In this document: piece after piece, positions 46,931 through 56,182 of the stretch
How the letters are laid out: each line of letters opens with the position of its first letter
Position numbering within the stretch: position 1 is the first letter of the stretch
NCBI GenBank assembly: GCA_016808115.1
Contig: JAEQBH010001849.1
Coordinates: 620,001-684,000, forward strand
DNA: 64,000 nt
From: Tetrastigma voinierianum
Lineage: Eukaryota > Streptophyta > Magnoliopsida > Vitales > Vitaceae
Reading direction: 5' to 3'
Notes under the pieces: generated by a model
Told to the model about the DNA's origin: nothing
Database searches by the model: none
What the model saw: only the letters and a program-made list of their open reading frames with translations
Translations under genes and position numbers: made by a program

Positions 46931-47345
46931 ACTCTATCCTTTGTCCTTCGTCCCATGCTTGACTCTAGGAACTCGAGCCTTCGTAATGACGGTGTCGGCA
47001 TCTTGCCCGCAGATCATGGAACTCTGCCTAAGTCATTGCCTCTAGACCTCTAGAGGTCTTTGCTTGGTTCCACCATACTTGGGCCTCACCCTCTAGTTGG
47101 AACACGACTGGTCGATCTAGTCGTGTCGGGGTAATCCTATTATTCGGCTTACCTTCTCGACACATGAACCAGCGTTACGCCACCATCGGATCTCCTCCCC
47201 ATGTAAATGTCGGATGATGGCACTAAACCTCTTGGAGGTTACTCGGACCTCCACGGCTCTTTGCACTGGCACGTGCAATAGCGTGACAGCGCCCGATACC
47301 TACGACCTCGGCCAAGCACGCTAGTCAAACGGTGGTGCTTGGTTA
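46930..47345 (-). pseudogene. Chromovirus gag fragment
   Basis: Minus-strand pieces in shifting frames (IRWWRNAG and following) resemble the A-x-WW core of gag in this lineage. Weakly supported by position between protease and leader. Confidence 0.4.
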
Positions 47346-47524
47346 GCACCTCTGACTAGCCATCTGCACATGTTGAATCACATTAATCACGAGTATCTAC
47401 AGAAATAAACCACGTCTCAGATACTGTCATACGAAATATTCATACAAGATCCGCCTTATTATAGGTATTCAGTTAATAATTCCATCAAATCATTTTGAAC
47501 ATTAAAAATTTTATTTAAAATTTA

Positions 47525-48115
47525 TTTGTGTTTATTGATTTTAGTGAGATCTCGTGGCAGTGTGACGATCATCCTGGCGGTGATTCGAATAGTATCGATC
47601 AAAATTGGGTCGAGTCTGCGGTGCACCACCCTTGGCCCGGCCACGCGCACATACCTTCTTGTGGGCCGGCCGTGTCGTGGCTTGTGGCTAGGCGCGTATC
47701 CACGGGCTTGGTCGGCGTAGTGTCGCGGCTGGCCCCTGCCTCGTGTAATCGCGCGCGGCTGCGGCGTGTCGCAGCCCAATGGCCAAATGTCGTGGCACAT
47801 TCTTCCTTTGGCCGTCATCGCAGCCACCAGTTACTGCTTAATATAGCGACACAAGGGTCGCCCCTCAGCCATGATACAATGTTTTGTATCGCGACTCCCC
47901 CTGGCCAGGCCATGCGCGCGTGCGTGCTGCCGCATGCCTCGGGCGCAGGCTGGCCGTGTCGTGGCCTGTATCGTGGCCCTACCATGACGTGTCGTGGGCG
48001 TGGCTTAGCGTATCGATGGCCGTACCACTGGCAGCTGCGCCAAGCCCGACTTCCTAATACGTGTCCGCGATACAATCCATTGTATCGTGACCTGAATGAA
48101 GCGTTAGCCCATCCA
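47525..48115. other. GC-rich block in the chromovirus leader, unassigned
   Basis: An abrupt GC-rich segment sits between gag and the primer sites, where a short leader is expected. It is rich in GTCGTGGC and TGTATCGCGAC-type strings. It contains two inverted pairs, ATACAATGTTTTGTATCGCG at about 47875 and GATACAATCCATTGTATCGT at about 48068. A 228-codon frame at 47528-48214 crosses it but has no recognisable domain and is probably fortuitous. It may be a nested LTR piece. Confidence 0.5.
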
Positions 48116-48448
48116 GTACCTTTAGTGATTTTTTTTTTCATACATTTTTTTCATTTATTTGTTCCACTGCTAGAGACCCGAAAAATATTTTTCATTTTCG
48201 TTAGAACAAAATAAATTCCCTAAAATTTATTTATTTATTTATTTTTTATTTTTTATTTTTTCCTGTTTTACACACTGTAAAACTAACAGAAAATTTTTTT
48301 CTCATCATTTTTTTTCCTATGTGCTATTCACTAAGCACACAATCACGCAACATACCACACACAATTCATACACAACAAATCGTGTTATGCACACCATTCA
48401 CACATAAAACACAATGCATGCAGTGTTCTAATTCTGTCCCGTGATTGC

Positions 48449-48726
48449 TTAGGTAATCACATACCTAAACCCTAACATCGAGCTGTACCAAGCCGTGATG
48501 TTCTTACACCTTATGACTATGGCCTAAGCCCAAGTCCCTCAAGCCCTAGGTATTCGTATACCTAAGCTCTACACTCTAAGACCATGACCTAAGCCCAAGT
48601 CCCCCAAGCCCTAGGTACTAGTGTACCTAAGCTCTGATACCAAGCTATGAAGCTGGTATCAGGACTAAACTTATAAACACACCCACCGAGCTCCCAAGGT
48701 AATCGTTTACCTTAGCTTTGATGCAA
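48449..48726 (-). other. Four reiterated hairpin plus primer-site modules
   Basis: Stem-loops TTAGGTAATCACATACCTAA (48449-48468), CTAGGTATTCGTATACCTAA (48546), CTAGGTACTAGTGTACCTAA (48611) and CAAGGTAATCGTTTACCTTA (48695) are each followed by a primer-site-like string. These are AGCTGTACCA (48481), AGCTCTACAC (48565), AGCTCTGATACCA (48630-48642, an exact match to the tRNA-iMet 3' end) and AGCTTTGATGCAA (48714-48726). The last one abuts the LTR start at 48729 and so is in the functional position but degenerate; the third is perfect but 87 bases away. Confidence 0.75.
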
Positions 48727-48728
48727 TT

Positions 48729-49559
48729 TGTAGCCTTGGCAAGGGTGTCCGTTGACCTTTGTCAACTGGAATACTCACCAAGAAAATCATGTCACTATTC
48801 ACATGAACAGTGAAACCCTCGGATTGGCACTGTTCACCGCCACCAAATTTGGGATTTTCTCCACTCGGTTCAAAGGTTTTGAGACCGAATTTACGGCTAA
48901 ATCAAGCCTCAGAATATCCCTAACCATAAACATGCCTCTTAGCCAAAGAATATCATAAGTAGGAAAAGATCCCTACCTCTTGGAGTTGTGGGAACTCCAC
49001 CAAATCGGTGTCCACGCGTAGCCCTCGTCGCGTAGATCGATTTTGCTTCTTGCTCGTTGACAGGCGCGGTCCACGAACGATCGTAAATCTAAGAAGAGAA
49101 AGCTTTCTCTCTCTCTACAAACTCAAATTCCCGTACTTATCGATTTTTGTTCTTCCCTGCGTTTCTCTTTTGTTTGAAGACAACTGGTCGAGTTTTGTCT
49201 TATTATCTAGGTAACATTTCATTTAATTACGATGTATCCCTTTTCTTGATTTTGGCGCCCAGCGCGATCTATGTTATTAATTTCCTCCTCTCTCTCTGTA
49301 CGACATGTGTCGTGATCACATGTAGTAGTGACTTTTATCGCGCTCATGTCTTTCACGGCCAGTTTCTTCACGCCGATCTTCGGTCTCAAAAAAGCATTAA
49401 AGTCACATTGTCTCGAATTCGACGTGTTAACTAGATTTCGTGAGACGATTTCAACGGTGTAGTCCGTTTCGTCATCCGAGATCTAGAAAAATTTCGGGTT
49501 TTGATCGAAATTACCGTTTTACCCTTTTTCAGAAAATTAGAATTTTCCTAGGTTTTACA
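48729..49559 (-). repeat. 5' LTR of the chromovirus, internally deleted
   Basis: It starts TGTAGCCTTGGCAAGGGTGT, matching the start of the left LTR, then jumps near 48770 to sequence matching 42815 onward in the left LTR, and ends GGTTTTACA. At 831 bp against about 1840 bp for its partner it lacks roughly 1 kb. The CT-rich leader-like tract is near 49110. Confidence 0.8.
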
Positions 49560-49780
49560 TGAGGTTTCCAATATTATTTGGAAGCTTACCACGAAAACTG
49601 TTATATTCAAGATTGAGGTGTTCTTGGCTTGTTTTATGATTTAGCCAATTGGGAATAGGAGAAGAAAAGTTGTAATGGGAAAGAACTAGGAATCTAAAAG
49701 AAGTCATATTGTGAAGACCCTATAGTATTAGACCATGAATCTCAATTGTCTTCATATTAATTAAACAGCCTTACTTTAAC
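49560..49780 (-). pseudogene. LRR receptor-like protein gene, upstream piece
   Basis: The minus-strand translation reads LHNMTSFRFLVLSHYNFSSP then IPNWL, HLNLEYNSFRGKLPNNIGNL. These are LRRs ending exactly at the chromovirus target site, and the middle piece at 41774 resumes with LTSISYLDLS. Together the two sides give an uninterrupted LRR array with the element excised. One in-frame stop lies at about 49715. A possible N-terminal relic (PECNEKTRLQGLLE, about 49830) resembles the Cys-x3-ER-x-LL start of such ectodomains but is weak. Confidence 0.85.
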
Positions 49781-50279
49781 TTATCTTTTATTTATTTAAT
49801 TTTTCTCTCTAGTAGCCCTTGAAGACGAGTTTTCTCGTTACATTCTGGTTTCAGATTTTGGAACTAGCCCCCAAAAAGATAAATATGATTATAACTCTGC
49901 TTCCCAAATGCTTGTATTATGAAATTATAGCAAGAAAAAAGGAAAAGGTTAGAGTCAAGTGCTTGATGTTAAAACTCTAATTGCTTGAAAAAAAAGTTCA
50001 TTTCATTAAGAATGTTAACCACATCAGCTTCAATCAAACTTGAATGAAAAACTAATCATATTTTAAGCCCAAATGTGAAATGATTATGTTTTTTTTTGGC
50101 ACATGCATGCTAGTTAATACATTAATGGATGCCTAAACTTCTGAACATTTTTGATTACTCGAATTTTATACGGAAACCAAAGGAAACAAATTCAATTGGA
50201 ACCAACAGATTTTACTTGAACCTTTATACAGAGAGATTTTACCAGCGCATTGGTTTTGAAGAGAGTCGTGTCTCCGCCT

Positions 50280-50530
50280 CGACTATGGCTGATACCCGGG
50301 TCGAATGATAGATCGTATTTTGTTTTCTGAGAAGCAAATAAAGAGAGAGAGAGAGAGGGTTACCGGAGAAAGAAAGAGAAACTGTAAAGAAAGAAAGTTG
50401 TACAAGTTGAAGAGCGGGTTTTGTGGGAGAGGAGTAGAGAGAGAAAGATAGAGCAGTGGGTAAAGTTTTTTAGGGAGAGGGAGGGAAATGAGGCAGGTTG
50501 TCTTGAATTTTTTATAAATATATTTAATTT
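50280..50530 (-). promoter_or_regulatory. Promoter/leader-like stretch, minus strand
   Basis: Read on the minus strand there is a TATA-like ATATTTATAAAAAA (about 50508-50521). A CT-rich leader with CTCTCTCTCTCTTT (about 50345-50480) follows, then ACCAATGCGCTGGTAAAA at 50258, an ATG followed closely by a GT donor-like sequence. Plant genes often have CT-rich 5' leaders. It is about 0.5 kb upstream of the LRR pieces in the same orientation, so it could be the old gene start; this is inference. Confidence 0.35.
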
Positions 50531-50885
50531 TGAAATTGAATTATTCAAATGAAATAAATTTGTTTAAAGGGCTTTCTTTATAATATATTTGATAAAAAAA
50601 TTATATTTATATTTTCAAGTATGATTAGACTTATTTAAATAAAATATATTATAAAATTTAATTTAATTTATTGTTTTATTTAATATTTGGCATGAGATGT
50701 GAAATAAAAAAAATTTAAATCTATTTCAATATTATTTAATCAATATAGAAATGATATTTTTTATATATTTTTAATTCATGTGATTATTTGATTTTTGTGA
50801 TAATTTTAAAAGCACTTTAAAATTTTTAAAATTCTTAATTGAATATATTTTGTTTATCATTCACATCGAGATATTGATACTTATA
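50531..50885. other. AT-rich DNA, no gene seen
   Basis: Extremely AT-rich stretch between the promoter-like segment and the truncated gag. No motif recognised. Confidence 0.6.
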
Positions 50886-50889
50886 TGCC

Positions 50890-51960
50890 TTGGTACTTCC
50901 GAGTCAATGGCCAAAATTAGGACTTTGAGCCATGTTTTGAAATGAAAGATTTCGTAAAAGCATCTGATCTTCAAATGATTGAGTCATTTTCTGACCTTGA
51001 TAATATCCTCTATTGTCTCTCTGCTGTTGTTATTCTTAGAACCTAGGCTAAGCATAAGCTTGCTGGTAATTCTGTCCAGGTCTAAGGCCTTGTTGTGCTC
51101 CTCCACCATATGAAAAGCTTTCATGGTTCCTCAGTGCTGGTGTGTAGTGTGTTGGCAAGTTGGGGTTAGGCTTGAAGTGATAACTTCTTTGCTCATTCAT
51201 ATACTTTGTCTCCTCAACTTGGTAGGGCTCTTCTTCAGCTAGTCCCTCAGCACTTATTCTACTTTTTTCTACTGCTCCCACTTCATGTGCAGTGTGCATC
51301 CTCCTTTCATTGTTTCCCAGTTTGTTCATAACTGCATCCAGTCTTGCTTCTATGGTTGTCATTCTATCAAGTCTAATAAGACCACTTCCTTTCAACCTGT
51401 TGCTGCTCCCTGAATCTTCAGATGGAGCCTTGTAGTTGCATTTTGCAAGGTCTTCAATCACCTGTCTTGCCTCCTCTGCACTTCTTTTTTTAAAAGCTCC
51501 ACAACAGGATGCATCAATTATACCCTTGGAGGTATAATTCATAGCATGATAGAAAATGTCCATCTGAGTGGGTAGATCTATTCCATGCATTGGGCACCTT
51601 TTCAGCAATCTCTTAAATCTCTTTCATGCATTGTAGAGACTCTTATCTTCCCCCTGCTTGAAGGCAATTATTTCTCCTCTTCTCTCAATAATGAGAGCTG
51701 GAGGAAAAAATCTGCTCATATATGTTTCCACCAGTTCTTCCCAAGTGTTCACTGATCCCACTGGCAATGAATCAAACCATGATGCTGCCACATCTCTCAA
51801 AGAAAAAGGGAAGAGTTGCAGCTTGATTACATCTGGTCTCACCCCATTTAGCTTGACTGTGTTGGCCATCCTCATGAAGCTTCCCAGATGCTCATTGGGA
51901 TCTTCGGATGACACAGCGAGCTGATAGCTGCTGGGCCCTTAGCCATCCAATCTGGCTTAT
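50890..51960 (-). pseudogene. Athila-type gag, nearly open, 3'-truncated
   Basis: 51624-51914 reads SSEDPNEHLGSFMRMANTVK then FSLRDVAASWFDSLPVGSVN TWEELVETYMSRFFPPA, the canonical gag core (LRDxAxxWxxSLP...TWxxLxxxFxxxFFP). After a single TGA at 51621-51623 the frame resumes at 51048-51608 with KRCPMHGIDLPTQMDIFYHA MNYTSKGIIDASC and a Gln-rich tail. Beyond 51048 three further stops fall in Gln codons, and a EDQML segment is still readable at about 50960. Sequence identity to an element ends near 50890. It is much better preserved than the gag at 62670-63840. Confidence 0.88.
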
Positions 51961-52021
51961 TTCAAAGTGTGCTTCAATGGGAAGTTGTCTCACAGTAGAG
52001 TACTCCTCTTGAATAATAGGT

Positions 52022-52183
52022 GTTAGGTGACCAAAACATATACACAAAATTTTATAGCATTATCACCAAAGGACTATTGTCTAATCCCCGGCAACGGCGC
52101 CATAAAACTTGTTAACAAACCAATGAACACGTATACAAATTTATGACACTATTACGAAGGACTATTATGCAATCCCGACCACT
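52022..52183 (-). repeat. ~90-bp tandem duplication spanning the primer site and LTR end
   Basis: GTTAGGTGACCAAAACATAT ... AAAGGACTATTGTCTAATCC (52022-52089) is repeated in diverged form as GTTAACAAACCAATGAACAC ... GAAGGACTATTATGCAATCC (52112-52176). The first copy ends in the intact primer site; the second ends in CCCGACCA, a wrecked version of it, inside what I take as the LTR. Confidence 0.7.
52085..52102 (-). other. tRNA-Asp primer-binding site
   Basis: The plus strand TCCCCGGCAACGGCGCCA equals the 3' end of plant tRNA-Asp including CCA, so its complement on the minus strand is a perfect primer site. It sits between gag on the left and the LTR end (TGTTAACA, 52110) on the right, which fixes the element's orientation. 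Confidence 0.93.
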
Positions 52184-54600
52184 TGATATCAAAATACATT
52201 TCATCCTTACACTATATAACCCCACCAATCTCTTAAAATAAATCATATTCTGACATTTGGTTTGGTCGATATTCTGCTGAGTGCAGGTCGACAAGTAATA
52301 AAATGGATTTAAGTCCGGAATGCTCCGATCCTGAGAGATCTCGAGAATTTTAAATCAACTACCACGACTACTCAAAATTCATACTATTTGGACCATCGAT
52401 TGATATGTTCGTAAAAAGTTGGGAAATAAACTAAGCCTTGAAAATAGAAAATTAGAATAAAATGGAAATAAAATGAATGAAGGAAATTAAAACTAAGTTA
52501 CATGAGAAATGAATCTTGAACAATTATCATAAAAGAGACACATCAAGAGCTTAATTTGTAGTGAGCGATCAATTCACGTAGTGAATATTGATTGAATTTC
52601 TTGATTATCTCAGAGTTCAAATCACATCGAGGCAATTGTAGATGTTGGATCTCTCCACGCTCCACATTTCGTTTATCTCATTTTCTGATTCTCTCGAATT
52701 CTGAGGATTGAGATAACTACTTTTAACAAGAACCCCATGTCACAGGTATTTTCTTTTGCAATACTTTATACCCATTTTATGGACTGTACACCTTAGCTCC
52801 CAAGTTATCAGTCAAGCAAGGATATACAACTTCCAAATTACTCTTCCTCGAAATTAGAATAGATCAACCTTTCCTTGATTAGATCTCAGCTAACACGGGA
52901 TTGGCCTCACTATCCAAAGTTGAGGTGAAATCTACTGCTTGTTTAAATGATTGATCCCTCATTCCTTTCGTTCTTGACTTCAAGTGAGAGAAGAAGATTT
53001 ATCCCAAGTGAACTTAAAAGCGCAGCGGATCCCTAATAGCGGAGTTATTATACCTTCAAGAACTATACATTACCCCAGGATTGTCTTCCTGTGTCACTCG
53101 AGGACTTCCGCAGAATCGGGGTAATGGCGTAATTCTTACTTGGGTATAGAAGCGATATTGAATCCAAAATCAATAAACGATAATAAGTAAATTCATAGCC
53201 GAAATGAACAAGATCTTTGGAAAATACTACAAGGAAAGATCAATTCTAACTAAAAGCGTTCTCTTGATGGAAATTTTGAGTTCATGATTCTTGAATTACG
53301 CACTCTGACATTCGATCAATAGAGCATTTGCAATTGGAAAGCGGAACAATCGAATTTGAGAATTTATGCGAAATTCCATCGTTCAGTGTGTACTGAAAAA
53401 GAAATTGAATTTGATTCGGCTTATTTCAGCGTGCTTATTCGAGATCAAATGAAAACCAGCGAAAAAGAAAAGAAAATCGAAACAATGCATTTCTAAAATA
53501 GCGAACAGAAAAGAAAAGAAAGAAAAGAAAGAAAAGAAAATAAAGTGAAGCCTAGGCTGCGGATCTCTCCTACGATGCGCTGCGACTTGCGTTTCAATGC
53601 GGGTAGCTTTCTATTTATAGGGTTTCTCGATTTGGGCCCTAAACGATGTGACTCTTTGTAGTTTCAAAGTAGCCCGGGCCCAGTCCTTTGCTCACGTCGC
53701 GACCTCAGTTTTCTTGTCGTGACCTCATCCATGTCGTGACTTCGATCTCACGTCGCGACATCAACTTCTGTCCAAATGTAGCCTTAGGCGGTCATTTTAT
53801 GATGTCAGCGACATCAATTTCTTATCGCGACATCAACTTATAGCCTTGAAGCTTTCAGCCCCAGTGTCTTGGATTATCACGACATCACATTATGACTCTA
53901 ACGGAGTTTCACGCGATGCGCTCGAAGATGTTGCGACATCAGTCTCTTGTCGCGACATCCACTCTATTCCCTTGCAGTCTTCAATCGTTGCTCCTGATGT
54001 CGCGACATCAGTCTTCTTGTCGCGACATCCAGTAAATGAAGCTACTTTGCTTTGTGAATAGGTGCTTCTTGGCGTCAACATCAACTCAAACTTTGAAGTC
54101 GCCGGTTGTTCTCTTATTGATGTCTTGACTTCATCCATAATTCTGCTTGTATCAATTAGTTTATTACTTGGTGTGGCGACATTAGTCTTCTTGTCGCGAC
54201 ATCGCAAATCTTCTTCGGAAGTTGCCAGTTGTTTATGATGTCGCGACCGGACTTCTGTCGACATGTCTTTTAATTTACGCGCTTTCTGTTTGCCCATACG
54301 CAGTCCACCATCGCGACCTGCATCAAATTCCTTTTAAATCATTTCACGATGCTCCGACCTCGGAAATGGATTGTGTGAACCTCCAGGTTGCATCGATGGA
54401 TTCAAGCCGGTTGCTTCCATTACGCTCTGTCATTATTTGCATTTTATCAGCCACTGCATTCTTCTCTTTGCTTTTCTTCTTTCTTGCTTCCTTCACGCTA
54501 TTAGTAGGTGGTGAGATTTCTTCATAATTACATTATATTAATTGTCAATTTTAATGAAATAAGCAAAAATGGACTAAAGAGATGACTTTTAAGCTCATCA
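52110..54600 (-). repeat. Athila-type LTR shared by two internal regions
   Basis: It is bounded by TGTTAACA at the primer-site side and by CTCATCA at 54600, next to the polypurine tract. The minus strand therefore reads TGATGAG...TGTTAACA. About 2.5 kb. It contains many GTCGCGACATC-type repeats (53690-54330) and a TATA-like CTATTTATAGGG at about 53611. Because a primer site and gag lie on its left and a polypurine tract and env-like region on its right, it serves as 5' LTR for the left part and 3' LTR for the right part. Confidence 0.8.
53690..54330. repeat. Dispersed array of GTCGCGAC palindromes
   Basis: About ten copies of TTGTCGCGACATC or variants (CACGTCGCGACC, GATGTCGCGACA, TTATCGCGACAT), spaced irregularly by 25-80 bases. 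The same motif appears at 17725-17870 and three times at 58440-58560, all inside or near Athila-type sequence. Confidence 0.85.
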
Positions 54601-54615
54601 AACTCCCCCAAACTT
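54601..54615 (-). other. Polypurine tract of the right Athila-type region
   Basis: The plus strand AACTCCCCCAAACTT directly abuts the LTR; on the minus strand AAGTTTGGGGGAGTT precedes TGATGAG. Additional look-alikes (CTCCCCCAAGCTTC at 55126, CTCCCCCAAACTTC at 55475) lie further in, which is common near this boundary. Confidence 0.8.
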
Positions 54616-56180
54616 AAAATTTTGCTTGTCCTCAAGCAAAGAAAAAGAAAGAATTGTTTGTCCTCAAACAAAAAGGACATTTTTCTGTTTTGTTCTGCAG
54701 TGGCATTCAATTTAATTGCATTGCAAGGTATGCAAAATTTTCTGTATATCTAGCTTCAAGTCCAGTTCAAGATTGGTCTCTACCCTTTTGCTTGTGCAAA
54801 ACAAAAATTTTGAAATTGTTTTACAAACAATATACTCATTGGATCCTGTTGAATAAAGAATTGTTTTCCTTTCTCATTTTCATAATGAGTCATTTAACTC
54901 CCTAAAGTTCTTCACAAATTTGATTTTTTCCTTTCTTCCAAATTCCATAGGCTTGTTTTCATATTGATCTCCACTAATGTAGGTGATTTCAACTTCCAAA
55001 GATCAATTGTTAGTCTTTTGGGCTTATATTGGAAGCGATGTGATATGATGGAAGGAATTTTAGGTTAAGATTACCCCTGAACAGTGCTTTCTCTTCTCTT
55101 ACCTTTCTTTATGGTTTCTCATCGCTCCCCCAAGCTTCATGTTTGGGGACATCTCTTTGATCTCTTGATTCGAGCCTTATGCCCTGTTACACTTATAATT
55201 TCAGCTGGGAATTTCCTTGGTTGCCTACCACTAAGGGATAGTGCAATGTTTTTAACTTTTTAGGCTTTCCTAACACTCTTAGCGAACTTTGGGTTAGTAA
55301 CTCCCATACCCCGGATGGCATTAGGGTACTAGATTTGAAACACCCTAAGAACTTAATTGTTGAGAGAGTTAGGCCTGAGATAAAACTTATCCTAAAAGCC
55401 TTCTTTTATTTGCCTTTTACTTGCTCTTTACCTTTTTCTTTTCATTCCCTTTTTGAGTTCCTCAAAAATATATACTCCCCCAAACTTCATTTCTTTCTTC
55501 CTCCTTGAATTCCTGGGTAATCATAGGTTCATTACTGAAGGATTGATGTCTTAGGATGAGTTGGGGGTTCCATTGGTTTATTGTTGAAGAATAGGCTTGT
55601 TGGCTCAATTTCTGGGAACTCATTTGTATATGCATCGTATATGAATAAGGATATTCAGAATGACTCAAACTAATAAGAATGGCTGCATCATTTCTTGTCA
55701 GCTGTATCACCTAGGATTTCGCCTCAATCAATAATCTAACAAATTCTAGAATCTGGATTGAACAGAGCATGACTAACTATAAATTATCTTGACTCATTTT
55801 GTGGTGAATAGTTAAGTTAATTGATATTCCAACGGGTTCCTTGACTTACTTGTTGTACCCTGAGCCTTCGAAATCATGTTTTGTTCCTTACTGTTTGTAT
55901 TACCTTCCTCTATTCTGGACTTATCAGTTAGATATAAGTAATTTTTGTACCTTGTGTTTCAATTAAACTATATGCATTTTGTCCTTGTAGCTTACTCCTA
56001 CTCTAACTGTTTCATTCAATTAAGCTAATGACCTCTCAGTAGTTTTTTATTCTGGAACTATCTCCTACTTTGATTTCCTAATCATGCAACCACAAATGTA
56101 TAACATTGAACAATCAAATGCAGTAGCACGAGCAGATTCAATTTAAATTTCTCATTTTATTTCTGATTTCCTTTGCAACG
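54616..56180 (-). other. Non-coding 3' region of the right Athila-type element
   Basis: AT-rich sequence with no long frame, between the env-like region and the LTR. It contains internal CTCCCCCAA tracts (see polypurine entry). Confidence 0.55.
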
Positions 56181-56182
56181 AT

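Larger units (their letters stand above)
41775..49559 (-). mobile_element. Chromovirus (Tekay/Del-like Ty3/gypsy), complete boundaries
   Basis: The element is flanked by the 5-bp target duplication TGAGG (41770-41774 and 49560-49564). LTRs begin and end with TG...CA: TGTGGCTGACC at 41775 and TTTTACA at 49559. Polyprotein order on the minus strand, from right to left, is primer sites, gag, protease, RT, RNase H, integrase, a decayed integrase C-terminus and a polypurine tract. That protease-RT-RNaseH-integrase order defines Ty3/gypsy. All frames are disrupted. It inserted into an LRR codon stretch of a receptor-like protein gene. Confidence 0.9.

Noticed and set aside
47528..48214. 228-codon frame, the longest in the window
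   Set aside because: It lies in a GC-rich, repeat-containing block where stops are rare by composition, has no recognisable domain, and runs against the chromovirus.
48648..48660. TGAAGCTGG as the 5' LTR start of the chromovirus
   Set aside because: First considered because it follows the perfect primer site, but TGTAGCCTTGGCAAGG at 48729 aligns far better with the start of the 3' LTR.
52085..52102. tRNA-Asp gene
   Set aside because: Only the 3' 18 bases match and there is no cloverleaf upstream; position next to gag and LTR makes it a primer-binding site.
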